From: Marinosulfonomonas sp. PRT-SC04
GTDB taxonomy: Bacteria; Pseudomonadota; Alphaproteobacteria; Rhodobacterales; Rhodobacteraceae
Direction: 5' to 3'
Assembly (NCBI GenBank): GCA_001321835.1
Contig: JPUR01000114.1
Coordinates: forward strand, 1-63,169
DNA: 63,169 nucleotides
Of this stretch, positions 19,814-28,612 are shown piece after piece. Numbering within the stretch: the first letter of the stretch is position 1; each line of letters begins with the position of its first letter. The position numbers and the translations under genes were made by a program. The notes beneath the pieces were generated by a model. The model saw nothing but the letters and a program-made list of their open reading frames with translations, ran no database searches and was not told where the DNA came from.

Positions 19814-20500
19814 TTATCCCAACATCACATCTGCCCAAACCGGCAGATGATCCGAGGCGCGTTTGGCCAGCGGCGTTTGCACCACGCCAGCGGTTTTCAG
19901 ATGCACATCTTGGCTGATCACAAAACGATCCAGCGCGGCCACTGGCCGTGCGGCATGAAACGACAGACCGGGGCTGTGGACGGTAAAATGTGCCTTCAAC
20001 GGCTCCATGCCACGGCTCGCAGACCATTCATTGAAATCACCGGCGATAACGGTGGGCTTTGGGGGCAATACCTCAAGTGCAGCGATAATCGCCTTCATTT
20101 GGAACAAACGATAGCGCCGGATCAGCCCCAGATGCACCGCCACAAACCGCAGCGGACCGATGTCGGCAATCACCGCACCTCGTGGCTCAAGACCGGGCAG
20201 GCTCAGGCGCTGAATGCCCGACACCTCCAGCCCATTTCGCACCAAGATCGCATTGCCATGCCAGCCCAGCGACACACCGGTTTCATCCAGATCAATCGGG
20301 GTGAAATCGCTGTAAGATGTGACCATTTCGCGGGGCAGGGCGGCAGGGCGTTTGCCCAATCTGCGATCCGCCTCTTGCAGCGCCACAATATCGGCACCGA
20401 TGCTGTTGATCACCTCAAGATTGCGAAACGGGCTGCGCCGACGGTCCAGCCCGACGCATTTTCGCATGTTGTAGGATCCAAGGCGAAGGTGGTGTTGCAT
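19814..20500 (-). CDS. Endonuclease/exonuclease/phosphatase family protein
   Basis: This 228-residue hydrolase has the metal-dependent fold shared by DNase I, exonuclease III and inositol phosphatases. Motifs in order are RLGSYNMRKC (asparagine), IVALQEADRR (glutamate), FVAVHLGLIRR, VIAGDFNEW (Asp and Asn) and the closing KRASDHLPVWADV (Asp-His). The catalytic set is therefore complete. No signal peptide is seen. Whether the substrate is nucleic acid, a phospholipid head group or another phosphodiester cannot be told. It is divergent from the membrane protein gene starting 64 bases away. Confidence 0.85.
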   Translation of the reverse strand: MQHHLRLGSYNMRKCVGLDRRRSPFRNLEVINSIGADIVALQEADRRLGKRPAALPREMVTSYSDFTPIDLDETGVSLGWHGNAILVRNGLEVSGIQRLSLPGLEPRGAVIADIGPLRFVAVHLGLIRRYRLFQMKAIIAALEVLPPKPTVIAGDFNEWSASRGMEPLKAHFTVHSPGLSFHAARPVAALDRFVISQDVHLKTAGVVQTPLAKRASDHLPVWADVMLG

Positions 20501-20563
20501 GTCGATTTATAGCCCTGCGTTTAGGCAATTGAACAGCGGCAATATCATCGCTATCTCTTGGCT

Positions 20564-21214
20564 ATGAAATTTCGCATCAAACTCAGCGGCCAAAGCTATG
20601 TGGTCTACCTGATCTGGGCCGTTTTGGCGTTGGAATTGGTGCTGTCGCTGTTTAACGGGCATTATTCGCTGGGTTTTATCGCACTGGTCACAATGCTGCT
20701 GTCGCTGGCACCGGCGGTCTTTGCTGATCGCTTTGATATTCAGCTGCCGGTGCATTTTTTCGCCGGTATCGTGCTGTTCATTTTCGGCACCGTCTATCTG
20801 GGCGAGGCCTTTAACTTTTATGAGAAATACTGGTGGTGGGACGCGCTGCTGCACGCGGGATCAGCGATGGGGTTCGGGCTGATCGGGTTCATCTTTGTGT
20901 TCATCCTGTTTGAGGGCGACAAATACGCCGCCCCGCACTGGGCGCTGGCGCTGATCGCCTTTTGCATTGCCATCACCATCGGCACGCTCTGGGAGGTGTT
21001 CGAATTTGCGATGGATCAGACATTCGGCATGAGCATGCAGAAATCCGGCCTGATCGACACGATGTGGGATTTGATCGTTGATATCCTCGGCGCGGGTGTT
21101 GGGGCGGCCTCGGGCTATGGCTATTTAAAGGGGCGCAGCCGTCATGGGCTGTCTGGAATGATCAGCGAATTTGTCGCCAAAAACCGGCGGCTGTTTCGGC
21201 GCAAAAAGGATTAA
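20564..21214 (+). CDS. Multi-pass membrane protein, DUF2238 (YjdF)-like
   Basis: The 216-residue protein has about six hydrophobic helices and ends in a basic cytoplasmic tail (KNRRLFRRKKD). The motifs WWWDALLHAGSAMGFGLIGF, LWEVFEFAMDQ and DTMWDLIVDILGA match the D..H, WE..E and D..D pattern of the DUF2238 membrane family, where buried acids and a histidine suggest metal or lipid chemistry. No function is established. The ATG at 20564 was preferred over a TTG six bases earlier. Its stop overlaps the convergent selO stop by four bases. Confidence 0.75.
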   Translation: MKFRIKLSGQSYVVYLIWAVLALELVLSLFNGHYSLGFIALVTMLLSLAPAVFADRFDIQLPVHFFAGIVLFIFGTVYLGEAFNFYEKYWWWDALLHAGSAMGFGLIGFIFVFILFEGDKYAAPHWALALIAFCIAITIGTLWEVFEFAMDQTFGMSMQKSGLIDTMWDLIVDILGAGVGAASGYGYLKGRSRHGLSGMISEFVAKNRRLFRRKKD

Positions 21215-22647
21215 GTGCCACAAAACGTCTGGGTGACTTCCTCGTCATTGGTTGGCGGGCGCTTTAGATCATCGTATTGACCGGCATCCTCAAACGGATT
21301 TGCCAAGGCGGCATTCAGCCGATGGAACGGGGCGTAATCTCCAGCCACGGCGGCTTGGATCATCTGCTCGACACGGTGATTGCGCGGGATCAGGGCAGGG
21401 GATGTGGCGCGGATCAGGGCTTGCTGTTCTTGCGTTGTGCTGTCGTCTTGCGCCAAACGCGTTTGCCAAGCCGTGTTCCACGTATCAAACACCGCAGGAT
21501 CAGCGAACTGAGCGCGCGCAGTGCCATCCGAAAGAGCGCGGAATGTGTTGGTGAAGTCGGCATTCTGCGCTGCCATGCGGACCAGCAGATCATTGATTAA
21601 GGCTTCATCGCCATCCAGCGCTTGCGTCAACCCTAATTTGGCGCGGAATTTCAGCAGCCAAGCGGCGCGAAACTGATCGGCAAAGCTGTGCAAAATATCG
21701 GTGGCTTGCAGCACCGCCGCATCGGCGTCATCGCCCATCAACGGGATCAGGCTGGTGGCCAGTTGCGCCAGATTCCAGACGATGATTTCGGGTTGCTGTC
21801 CGTAGGCATAACGCCCATTTCGGTCGATCGAGGAATACAGCCGATCAGGGTGGTAGATGTCCATGAACGCACAGGGACCGTAGTCAATCGTGATGCCGCC
21901 AACATGGGTATTGTCGGTGTTCATCACCCCGTGAATAAAGCCAACAGCCATCCAACCGGCGATCAGCTCGGCTTGGGCCGTGACCACAGCCCCAAACAGT
22001 CCAATCGCGCCTTCGGCCTGCGGAAAATGGCGGGCGATGGTGTAATCGGTCAGGATTTTCAGGGCGTCAACATCGCGACGGGCGGCAAAATATTGAAAGG
22101 TGCCAACCCGAATGTGACTGGTGGCGATCCGTGTCAGAACCGCCCCCGGCAACGGGGTTTCGCGCATCACGTCTTGGCCCGTTGTGACCGCCGCCAAAGC
22201 CCGCGTGGTCGGGATGTTCAGCGCCGCCATCGCCTCGGACACGATATATTCGCGCAACACCGGACCCAGCCATGCGCGCCCGTCACCGCCACGCGAATAG
22301 GGCGTGCGGCCAGAGCCTTTCAACTGGAAATCCTGGCGGATGCCATCAGCATCAATCACCTCGCCCAACAACATGGCGCGCCCATCCCCAAGCTGCGGAG
22401 AAAACCCGCCAAACTGATGACCGGAATAGGCCTGCGCGATCGGATCGGAACCTTCAGGCGCGGCACTGCCTGACAGCACCGCGACACCGGCGGCGGATTG
22501 CAATTCTGTGACATCAAGACCCAAGTTTTTGGCCAGCGTTTCATTTAAGGCCACAAGTTTCGGTGCCGTCACTGGAGAGGGCGAAATACGGCTGAAAAAA
22601 TCATCTGGCAGACGCGCATAGGAATTATCAAACGGAATATTTACCAT
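21211..22647 (-). CDS. selO: Protein adenylyltransferase SelO (YdiU family)
   Basis: This pseudokinase-fold enzyme transfers AMP from ATP to protein Ser, Thr or Tyr residues and is linked to redox stress in other bacteria. The 478 residues show AYSGHQFGGFSPQLGDGRA, DGRAWLGPVLREYIVSEAM, GVMNTDNTHVGGITIDYGP and NHRVEQMIQAA in the normal order. The C-terminus TFCGT carries the conserved cysteine (codon TGT) at the position used by selenocysteine in animal SelO; it is not a UGA codon. It is followed upstream on the strand, two bases away, by a GNAT gene, so the pair is probably co-transcribed with GNAT first. Confidence 0.93.
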   Translation of the reverse strand: MVNIPFDNSYARLPDDFFSRISPSPVTAPKLVALNETLAKNLGLDVTELQSAAGVAVLSGSAAPEGSDPIAQAYSGHQFGGFSPQLGDGRAMLLGEVIDADGIRQDFQLKGSGRTPYSRGGDGRAWLGPVLREYIVSEAMAALNIPTTRALAAVTTGQDVMRETPLPGAVLTRIATSHIRVGTFQYFAARRDVDALKILTDYTIARHFPQAEGAIGLFGAVVTAQAELIAGWMAVGFIHGVMNTDNTHVGGITIDYGPCAFMDIYHPDRLYSSIDRNGRYAYGQQPEIIVWNLAQLATSLIPLMGDDADAAVLQATDILHSFADQFRAAWLLKFRAKLGLTQALDGDEALINDLLVRMAAQNADFTNTFRALSDGTARAQFADPAVFDTWNTAWQTRLAQDDSTTQEQQALIRATSPALIPRNHRVEQMIQAAVAGDYAPFHRLNAALANPFEDAGQYDDLKRPPTNDEEVTQTFCGT

Positions 22648-22649
22648 CG

Positions 22650-23099
22650 CTACATCCTCAATGTCATCAGGTGGTGGTTTTCGCGGGCCTCAAACCCAAG
22701 GCGGCTGTAAAGCCGCGCTGCACTGGCATTGTCGTGGCCAATTTCCAGGTTCAACGCCACCACGCCATATTCGGCCAGCGCTGGGATCAGGGCGCGCAAC
22801 ACTTCGCCGCCCATGCCGCGTCCGCGCACATTCTCGCGGATGTAAAATTCGTCGATGAAACCGGCAATGCCGCCCATTCTCACCGAATAGCCAAAGGAAA
22901 CAATGATGTAGCCAACCGGACCGCGCCGTGGCCCAACCAGATACGCCGCGCCGTGCGGTGAGCCTTGCAGCAGCGGCATCAGGGATTTTGCGCGCGCCGC
23001 ATCGGCTTGTTCAATGCCCTCATGGGCATGAAATGCCGCCACCAATGCTTGCAGGCGTGGCAGATCTTCGGGTTTGGCCAAATGCAGGGCGGCGCTCAT
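22650..23099 (-). CDS. GNAT family N-acetyltransferase
   Basis: This 149-residue single-domain acetyltransferase shows the acetyl-CoA-binding motif A, ENVRGRGMGGEVLRAL, preceded by FIDEFYIRE and followed by ALNLEIGHDNASAARLYSRLGFEAR, the usual motif B. The acceptor is not evident. It lies two bases ahead of selO on the same strand, and the two are likely one transcript. Nothing else in the neighbourhood suggests a pathway. Confidence 0.85.
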   Translation of the reverse strand: MSAALHLAKPEDLPRLQALVAAFHAHEGIEQADAARAKSLMPLLQGSPHGAAYLVGPRRGPVGYIIVSFGYSVRMGGIAGFIDEFYIRENVRGRGMGGEVLRALIPALAEYGVVALNLEIGHDNASAARLYSRLGFEARENHHLMTLRM

Positions 23100-23165
23100 T
23101 GTTGTTCTCCTAATTCACTGGGCCAAGCAGTAGCAGCTGGCCAAGCCTTCGGCGATAGAGGTTTG

Positions 23166-23193
23166 CAGGCTGCGCTCAAAACCGCGCAGCCTG
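23166..23193. terminator. Perfect stem-loop after the nucleoside hydrolase gene
   Basis: CAGGCTGCGC and GCGCAGCCTG pair over ten bases with an eight-base loop, starting seven bases beyond the hydrolase stop on the minus strand. No T tract follows, so it is a weak terminator or an mRNA 3' stabiliser. Confidence 0.45.
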
Positions 23194-23199
23194 TGGGGG

Positions 23200-24147
23200 C
23201 TAAAGCCGCGAAAGACGCGTTGTCAGCAGATCGAAAAAACCATCTGAATCAAGGTCGCCGATGAACAAGGCGTTGGCGGTACGGCCGGTCACATTCCACC
23301 AGTCGGCGACGGTCATGCCGCGGGTCAGATCAGACTTGGTTTCGATTTCCACATTCACAAAGCGGCCTTTGAACAGGTCGGGCTGGATCAGATAGGCGGT
23401 GACGCAGGGGTCATGCAGCGGCGCGCCTTCGGAGCCGTATTTATCCTTGTCAAAGCGCTCAAAGAATTCGGTCATCTGCGCAATGGCAATGCCGACGGGG
23501 GTGCCGATGGCGCGAAACGCGTCATTGCGGGCCTTTGTGACCAGCGCTTTGTGGGTCACATCAAGTGGCATAACCACAATCGGTGCGCCGGATTTAAACA
23601 CAATATCAGCGGCTTCTGGATCGACATAGATGTTGAACTCAGCCGCAGGGGTGATGTTGCCAACCTCAAAATAAGCGCCGCCCATCAGGATAATCTCTTG
23701 GACTTTTTCGGCAATATCTGGTGCTTTTTGAAAGGCGGTGGCGATGTTGGTCAGCGGGCCAAGCGGGCACAGGGTGATGGTGCCAGCCGGCTCACGGCGC
23801 AGGGTCTCGATGATGTAATCCACCGCGTGGCCGTCACTCAGTTGCATCGTGGGATCGGGCAGGTCAGGACCATCAAGGCCAGATTTTCCATGCACATGTT
23901 CGGCGGTGACCAGCGTGTGGGCCAGTGGGCGATCACAGCCCGCGTAAACCGGAATGTCGGTGCGGCCAGCCAGCTCGCAAATAATGCGGGCGTTTTTATG
24001 GGTCAGCGGCAGCGGCACATTGCCCGCAACACAGGTGATGCCGATCACCTCGATGTCCTTAGGGCAGGCCAGCGCCAGCAAAATGGCAACCGCGTCGTCT
24101 TGGCCGGGGTCTGTGTCGATGATGATTTTACGCGGTGAATTTGTCAT
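23200..24147 (-). CDS. Nucleoside hydrolase (IunH/Rih family)
   Basis: It hydrolyses the N-glycosidic bond of ribonucleosides to base plus ribose in salvage. The 315 residues begin with the calcium-binding signature KIIIDTDPGQDDAVA. Further conserved segments are TLCPLGPLTNIATAF, ILMGGAYFEVGNITPAAEFNIYVDPEAA and a later HDPCVTAYLI, which carries the active-site histidine and metal-binding aspartate region. Pyrimidine or purine preference cannot be read from the sequence. It is a single gene on the minus strand. The next gene upstream, an iron-binding protein, ends in a strong terminator, so they are separate units. Confidence 0.92.
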   Translation of the reverse strand: MTNSPRKIIIDTDPGQDDAVAILLALACPKDIEVIGITCVAGNVPLPLTHKNARIICELAGRTDIPVYAGCDRPLAHTLVTAEHVHGKSGLDGPDLPDPTMQLSDGHAVDYIIETLRREPAGTITLCPLGPLTNIATAFQKAPDIAEKVQEIILMGGAYFEVGNITPAAEFNIYVDPEAADIVFKSGAPIVVMPLDVTHKALVTKARNDAFRAIGTPVGIAIAQMTEFFERFDKDKYGSEGAPLHDPCVTAYLIQPDLFKGRFVNVEIETKSDLTRGMTVADWWNVTGRTANALFIGDLDSDGFFDLLTTRLSRL

Positions 24148-24208
24148 GTCGCTCTCCGTTTTGAAGCGCTAGGTATGACGCCCCTTGATCGCTGTGTCCA
24201 GCATAAGA

Positions 24209-24241
24209 AAACCCCGTCTGCATGTGCTGCAAACGGGGTTT
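24209..24241 (-). terminator. Rho-independent terminator after the iron-binding protein gene
   Basis: AAACCCCGT and ACGGGGTTT pair perfectly. On the minus strand the stem is followed by TTTTCTTATG, giving a canonical terminator 27 bases after the stop codon. Confidence 0.85.
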
Positions 24242-24267
24242 AACTGCTCGATTTTTAGTTTGTGGCC

Positions 24268-25278
24268 TTAGCTGTCGAAATCAACGTCTTCGATGATTTT
24301 CAGCGCGGTTGGGCGCAGCTTGGCGATGTCCATCAGGTTGACGTCATCCGGTGTGAATGTGCCCCAGCTTTGAACCAGCTCGGAAGCTTTGGTGCCGGGG
24401 GCAACTGGGTACTCGTAGTTTTGCTCGGCATAGATGGTTTGCGCGGCAGGAGAGGCCAGAAATTCCATCAACTTGATGGCGTCTTCTTTGTGTGGGGCGA
24501 ATTTGGTCAGCGCCATGCCAGAAACATTGACGTGGGTGCCGCCGCCTTCAAAGATCGGGAACACAACGTTTACGCTGTCGGCCCATGCGACTTGGTCAGG
24601 GTTGTTGACCATTTTTCCCATGTAGTAAGTGTTGCCAAGCGCGATGTCGCATTCGCCAGCCCATACAGCTTTGACTTGTGCGCGGTCATTGCCTTGGGGT
24701 TTGCGGGCCAGATTGTCTTTGACGCCTTGCAGCCAGATCTGGGCATCGGCTTCGCCCATGTGGCTGATCGCGGCAGAAACCAGCGCAACGGTGTAGGCGT
24801 GGGTGCCGGAACGGGTGCAAATGCGGCCCTTCCATTTAGGGTCGGCCAGCTCGTTATAAGTGACAGGCGCATCCGCGGCGCGGGTTTTTGAGGCGAACAC
24901 AACGCGGGCGCGGGTGGTCAGGCCAAACCATTCACCAGCCGGATCACGCAGATCGGATGGGATGTTGGCGGTCAGAATATCGGAGGTCACGGACTGGGTG
25001 TGACCGGCCTCAACCACACCATTCAGGCGCGAGATATCGACGGTGAAGATCAGATCGGCTGGGGTGCGGTCGCCTTCAGCGTCGAGTTTTTCGATCATGC
25101 CTTTTTTCAGGAAGGCGATGTTGACGGTGATGCCGGTTTCTTCGGTGAATTTGTCCATCAACGGCTGGATCAGCTCAGGCTGACGGTAAGAGTATACGTT
25201 AACCTCTTGGGCGAAGGCGGGGGCTGCAATGGCGAAGGCGGCTGTTGCGAGTAAAATTGTGCGGAATTTAGTGATCAT
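24268..25278 (-). CDS. Periplasmic iron(III)-binding protein of an ABC transporter (FutA/FbpA type)
   Basis: It is expected to bind ferric iron in the periplasm and deliver it to an inner-membrane ABC permease. The 336 residues start with a clean signal peptide (1-23, cut after AIAAPAFA). The mature domain begins EVNVYSYRQPELIQPLMDKF, as in FutA, and includes GNTYYMGKMV, whose paired tyrosines are iron ligands in the family. No permease or ATPase gene lies in the window, so this is a stand-alone component. An inverted repeat 39-59 bases upstream may be an iron-responsive operator, and the gene has its own terminator. Confidence 0.9.
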   Translation of the reverse strand: MITKFRTILLATAAFAIAAPAFAQEVNVYSYRQPELIQPLMDKFTEETGITVNIAFLKKGMIEKLDAEGDRTPADLIFTVDISRLNGVVEAGHTQSVTSDILTANIPSDLRDPAGEWFGLTTRARVVFASKTRAADAPVTYNELADPKWKGRICTRSGTHAYTVALVSAAISHMGEADAQIWLQGVKDNLARKPQGNDRAQVKAVWAGECDIALGNTYYMGKMVNNPDQVAWADSVNVVFPIFEGGGTHVNVSGMALTKFAPHKEDAIKLMEFLASPAAQTIYAEQNYEYPVAPGTKASELVQSWGTFTPDDVNLMDIAKLRPTALKIIEDVDFDS

Positions 25279-25316
25279 GAACTCAGGTTCCTATAAGTTT
25301 CCATGAGGGGGCTTAA

Positions 25317-25337
25317 ACCTGACAAAAATAGTCAGGT
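25317..25337. promoter_or_regulatory. Inverted repeat upstream of the iron-binding protein gene
   Basis: ACCTGAC and GTCAGGT flank AAAAATA, a perfect 7 + 7 palindrome, and a third ACCTGA half follows at 25342-25347. It resembles, from memory, the iron-responsive palindromes proposed for Rhodobacterales (Iron-Rhodo-box, IscR or RirA). The position next to an iron transport gene fits that role. Confidence 0.55.
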
Positions 25338-25406
25338 CAATACCTGATTAAAAGGCTAAGGTTATTTTATGCGCTCGGCGCAAAGGTATTAATGCGCTCC
25401 GCGCAG

Positions 25407-25428
25407 GGATATTTAACGAAAAAGAAAC
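25407..25428 (+). repeat. Dispersed intergenic motif, copy B
   Basis: A GC-rich CGCTCCGCGCAG lead is followed by GGATATTTAACGAAAAAGAA, a variant of the motif. It ends eight bases from the mazG stop on the opposite strand. Confidence 0.6.
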
Positions 25429-25436
25429 CGGTTGGG

Positions 25437-26261
25437 TTATTCTTCGGTTTTCACTACATTCCACAGGGCATCCATCTCGGCCAAATCGCTTTGGGCAGGG
25501 GTTTTGCCCAGATCGGCCAGTTTGACCTCGACCGCCTCAAAACGGCGGATGAATTTGGCGTTGGCGGCGCGCAGGGCGGCTTCGGGGTCTAGGTTTAGGT
25601 GGCGACCAAGGTTGGCCATCACGAACATTAGGTCGCCGAATTCTTCCTCGACCTCGGTTTGGCTCAGGGTGTCGCGGGCCTCGACCAGCTCGCGGGATTC
25701 CTCGATGATTTTGTCCAGAACTTGATCGGTGGAGGGCCAATCGAACCCAACCCGCGCCGCACGTTTTTGCAGTTTCATTGCCCGTAGCAGGGCTGGCAGG
25801 CCAACGGCGACCCCGTCCAGCGTGCCAGGTTTGGCCTTGCCGGCGCGTTCAGCGGCCTTGACAGCCTCCCAATCGGCGGTCTGTTGTTCGGCGGATTTAT
25901 CGCGGCTTTCATCACCAAATACATGCGGATGCCGTGCCACCATTTTATCGGAAATCGCGCGGGTGACCGTATCAAAGGTGAAATGCCCGGCTTCCTCGCC
26001 GATCGCGGTATGATAGACGGTTTGCAGCAGCAAATCCCCTAGCTCCCCCTCCAGATCGGCCATATCACCGCGCTCAATCGCGTCGGCAACCTCATAGGCT
26101 TCCTCGATGGTGTAGGGCGCAATGCTGGCGAAATTCTGCTCAATATCCCACGGGCAACCCGTTTCAGGATCCCGCAAACGCCGCATGATTTCCAGCAAGC
26201 GCGGCATGCCGCCATCGGGGTCATTTATCAGGTCATTGTTACTGTCTGTGCTATTGCTCAT
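25437..26261 (-). CDS. mazG: Nucleoside triphosphate pyrophosphohydrolase MazG
   Basis: It hydrolyses (d)NTPs to monophosphates and pyrophosphate, removing aberrant nucleotides. The 274 residues hold two MazG domains. The first has LRDPETGCPWDIEQNF, then YTIEEAYEVADAIE and EGELGDLLLQTVYH with the EExxE and ExxD metal ligands. The second has IIEESRELVEAR and EEEFGDLMFVMANLGRHL. This two-domain form is the E. coli type, about 263 residues, not the short phage type. Its start lies close to the divergent M20 hydrolase gene, so the two promoters share less than 70 bases. Confidence 0.94.
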   Translation of the reverse strand: MSNSTDSNNDLINDPDGGMPRLLEIMRRLRDPETGCPWDIEQNFASIAPYTIEEAYEVADAIERGDMADLEGELGDLLLQTVYHTAIGEEAGHFTFDTVTRAISDKMVARHPHVFGDESRDKSAEQQTADWEAVKAAERAGKAKPGTLDGVAVGLPALLRAMKLQKRAARVGFDWPSTDQVLDKIIEESRELVEARDTLSQTEVEEEFGDLMFVMANLGRHLNLDPEAALRAANAKFIRRFEAVEVKLADLGKTPAQSDLAEMDALWNVVKTEE

Positions 26262-26329
26262 TGCGCTGTCGCCAAATCTGGGAAAAGGTGAGGCTAGTTA
26301 CACACCATGTCTGCTCAGGAGTCCATCAA

Positions 26330-27496
26330 ATGCCAATCGTCAATCGTATCGCTGAATTTGCCAAAGATATGCAGGGGTGGCGGCGGCATTTGCACCAGCA
26401 TCCTGAACTGGGCTTTGAGTGTCATGAAACTGCGGCGTTTGTCGCCGCGCGGCTGCGCGAATTTGGCGTGGATGAGGTGCATGAGGGCATTGCCACCACC
26501 GGTTTGGTAGCGATTATTAATGGGCAAGGCGATGGGCCAACGATTGGCTTGCGCGCCGATATGGATGCGCTGCCGATGCCTGAGGAAACCGGACTGGAGT
26601 ATGCCTCAACTGTTGCGAATAAGATGCACGCCTGTGGTCATGATGGTCACACCACTATGTTGCTGGGGGCGGCGCGGTATCTGGCCGAAACCCGCAATTT
26701 TAGCGGCCGGGTGGCGCTGATTTTTCAGCCTGCCGAAGAGATGGGCGGCGGTGCCGAGGTGATGTGCCATGCGGGGATTATGGAGCGTTTCAACATCAAT
26801 GAGGTGTACGCGCTGCACAATATGCCCGATCTGCCGCTGGGATCATTTTCCACCACACCGGGGCCGATCATGGCGGCGGTAGATGATTTTGAGATTAATA
26901 TCAAGGGTTTGGGCGGGCATGGGGCCTATCCGCAAGACACCCGAGACCCTGTGGTGGCGGCGGTGGCGGTGGCCACGGCGCTGCAAACCATCGTCAGTCG
27001 CAATCTGGACACCCGCAAGGAACTGGTGGTTTCGGTGACCCAAATCCACACGGGAAGCGCCGATAATATCATCCCCGAGGTCGCCTTTGTTGGTGGCACT
27101 GTGCGGACCTTTGAAACCGGTGTGCAGGAGATGGTCAAACGGCGGTTGACAGCGATTTGCCGTGGGGTGGCCGAGAGCTATGATGTCACCGTCGATCTGA
27201 CCTATAATATCGGTTATCCGGCCACGATCAACAATGCTGATAAGGTGGCGATTGCCGCCGCTGTGGCCGCTGATGTGGCGGGGGAGGCCAATGTGGTCGC
27301 TGATCAATTGCCCGAAATGGGGGCCGAGGATTTCTCCTATATGTTGGATCAACGCCCCGGTGCCTATCTGTTTTTGGGCCAAGGTGACGGGCCTGGGGTT
27401 CACAATACCAGCTATGATTTCAACGATGAAATCTCGCCGGTCGGGGCGTCGTTTTTTGCCCGCATGGTGGAAACGCGTCAACCGCTGAAAGGATAA
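26330..27496 (+). CDS. M20 family amidohydrolase (aminoacylase/hippurate hydrolase type)
   Basis: It removes an acyl group from N-acyl amino acids or related amides using two metal ions. The 388 residues show the family order: WRRHLHQHPELGFEC, GLRADMDALPMPEETG, KMHACGHDGHTTMLLGAA (metal-binding HACGHDGH) and LIFQPAEEMGGGAEVM. A dimerisation insert follows, and then LPEMGAEDFSYML near the end. The ATG at 26330 is preceded by CAGGAG; a longer in-frame form from 26261 lacks support. Only three bases separate it from agmatinase, so the two are one operon and may act on related amidine or amide nitrogen compounds. Confidence 0.92.
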   Translation: MPIVNRIAEFAKDMQGWRRHLHQHPELGFECHETAAFVAARLREFGVDEVHEGIATTGLVAIINGQGDGPTIGLRADMDALPMPEETGLEYASTVANKMHACGHDGHTTMLLGAARYLAETRNFSGRVALIFQPAEEMGGGAEVMCHAGIMERFNINEVYALHNMPDLPLGSFSTTPGPIMAAVDDFEINIKGLGGHGAYPQDTRDPVVAAVAVATALQTIVSRNLDTRKELVVSVTQIHTGSADNIIPEVAFVGGTVRTFETGVQEMVKRRLTAICRGVAESYDVTVDLTYNIGYPATINNADKVAIAAAVAADVAGEANVVADQLPEMGAEDFSYMLDQRPGAYLFLGQGDGPGVHNTSYDFNDEISPVGASFFARMVETRQPLKG

Positions 27497-27499
27497 GAT

Positions 27500-28486
27500 A
27501 TGGCACTGGAAGACGCGAAAAACGAGGTCGACACCGCGATCACCCGCAAGGGGTATAAAGGGGCGTCCTATGAGAACACCTTTGGCGGGGTGACATCGTT
27601 TTTGCGCCGGACTTACACCAAAGATTTATCCGGCGTTGATCTGGCCGTTACCGGTATTCCGTTTGATCAGGCCGTGACCAATCGGCCTGGTACACGGCTG
27701 GGGCCACGGGCGATCCGCGAGGCCTCGAGCTTGCAAGCGCCCGATGCGCCTTATGGCTGGGATATTGATCCGATCAGCGATTTTAATGTGGTGGATTACG
27801 GCGATTTTGCCTTTGATTATGCCAATATTCCGGCCTTTCCTGCCGCCTTGACCGCGCATATCACCGGCATTCTGGAGGCCGGCGCTGCCTCGCTTTGCCT
27901 TGGGGGTGATCACTATATTTCCTTTCCAATACTACGGGCTTATGCGGCGAAGTTCGGGCCATTATCACTGCTGCAATTTGATGCCCACACCGACACATGG
28001 CCTGATGATGACATGGACCGTGTTGATCATGGCACCATGTTTTATAAGGCGGTCAAGGAGGGTCTGATTGATCCGCAATGCTCGGTTCAGGTTGGCATTC
28101 GCACCACCAACGACGACACGCTGGGGGTGCATATTATTGATGCGCGCGAGGTGCATTTGATTGGGCCTGTGGCCACCGCACAGAAGATTAAGGCGATCTT
28201 GAAAGACCATCAAACCTATCTGACCTTTGATATTGATTGCTTGGATCCGGCCTTTGCGCCGGGCACTGGAACGCCGGTTTGGGGCGGGCTAACCTCAGCG
28301 CAGGCCTCGATTATACTGCGCGATTTGGCCGGTATTAACATGGTTGGCGGCGATATTGTCGAGGTTTCACCGCCATTTGACACCAGTGGTGCCACCGCGA
28401 TTGCCGGCGCCCATGTGGCGACCGAATTGATGTGTCTTTGGGCCTGGAACAAGCGAGCGCGAAACAGAGAGAAACGTGACAAATAA
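27500..28486 (+). CDS. speB: Agmatinase-type ureohydrolase
   Basis: This manganese enzyme hydrolyses agmatine to putrescine and urea, or a related guanidino compound. The 328 residues contain LGGDHYISFP, LLQFDAHTDTW and TFDIDCLDPAFAPGTGTP, giving the complete set of metal-binding histidine and aspartates. The start MALEDAKNEVDTAITRKG and the VTGIPFDQAVTNRPGTRLGP segment fit agmatinase rather than arginase. It follows the M20 hydrolase by three bases. The guanidinobutyrase alternative cannot be excluded. A short 3' remnant of a second copy lies directly downstream. Confidence 0.92.
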   Translation: MALEDAKNEVDTAITRKGYKGASYENTFGGVTSFLRRTYTKDLSGVDLAVTGIPFDQAVTNRPGTRLGPRAIREASSLQAPDAPYGWDIDPISDFNVVDYGDFAFDYANIPAFPAALTAHITGILEAGAASLCLGGDHYISFPILRAYAAKFGPLSLLQFDAHTDTWPDDDMDRVDHGTMFYKAVKEGLIDPQCSVQVGIRTTNDDTLGVHIIDAREVHLIGPVATAQKIKAILKDHQTYLTFDIDCLDPAFAPGTGTPVWGGLTSAQASIILRDLAGINMVGGDIVEVSPPFDTSGATAIAGAHVATELMCLWAWNKRARNREKRDK

Positions 28487-28489
28487 ACC

Positions 28490-28612
28490 AATTGGTGGCA
28501 ATGATCTGGTCGAGGTCTCGCCCCCTATGATACCAGCGGTAACACCGCGCTAACCGGAGCAAATCTGATGTTTGAAATGCGGTCAATTCTGCCAGGCGTA
28601 AAGTACCGATGA
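28490..28612 (+). pseudogene. 3' remnant of a second agmatinase gene
   Basis: The frame GGNDLVEVSPP, then a one-base shift and YDTSGNTALTGANLMFEMRS ending at 28612, reproduces the last 35-40 residues of an agmatinase. It parallels GGDIVEVSPPFDTSGATAIAG of the intact gene beside it but is not identical. The rest of the second gene is gone. Its TGA overlaps the ATG of the DUF1499 gene. Confidence 0.75.

Noticed and set aside
21211..21225. Possible selenocysteine at the SelO C-terminus
   Set aside because: The codon is TGT followed by GGC ACT and a TAA stop; there is no UGA in frame.
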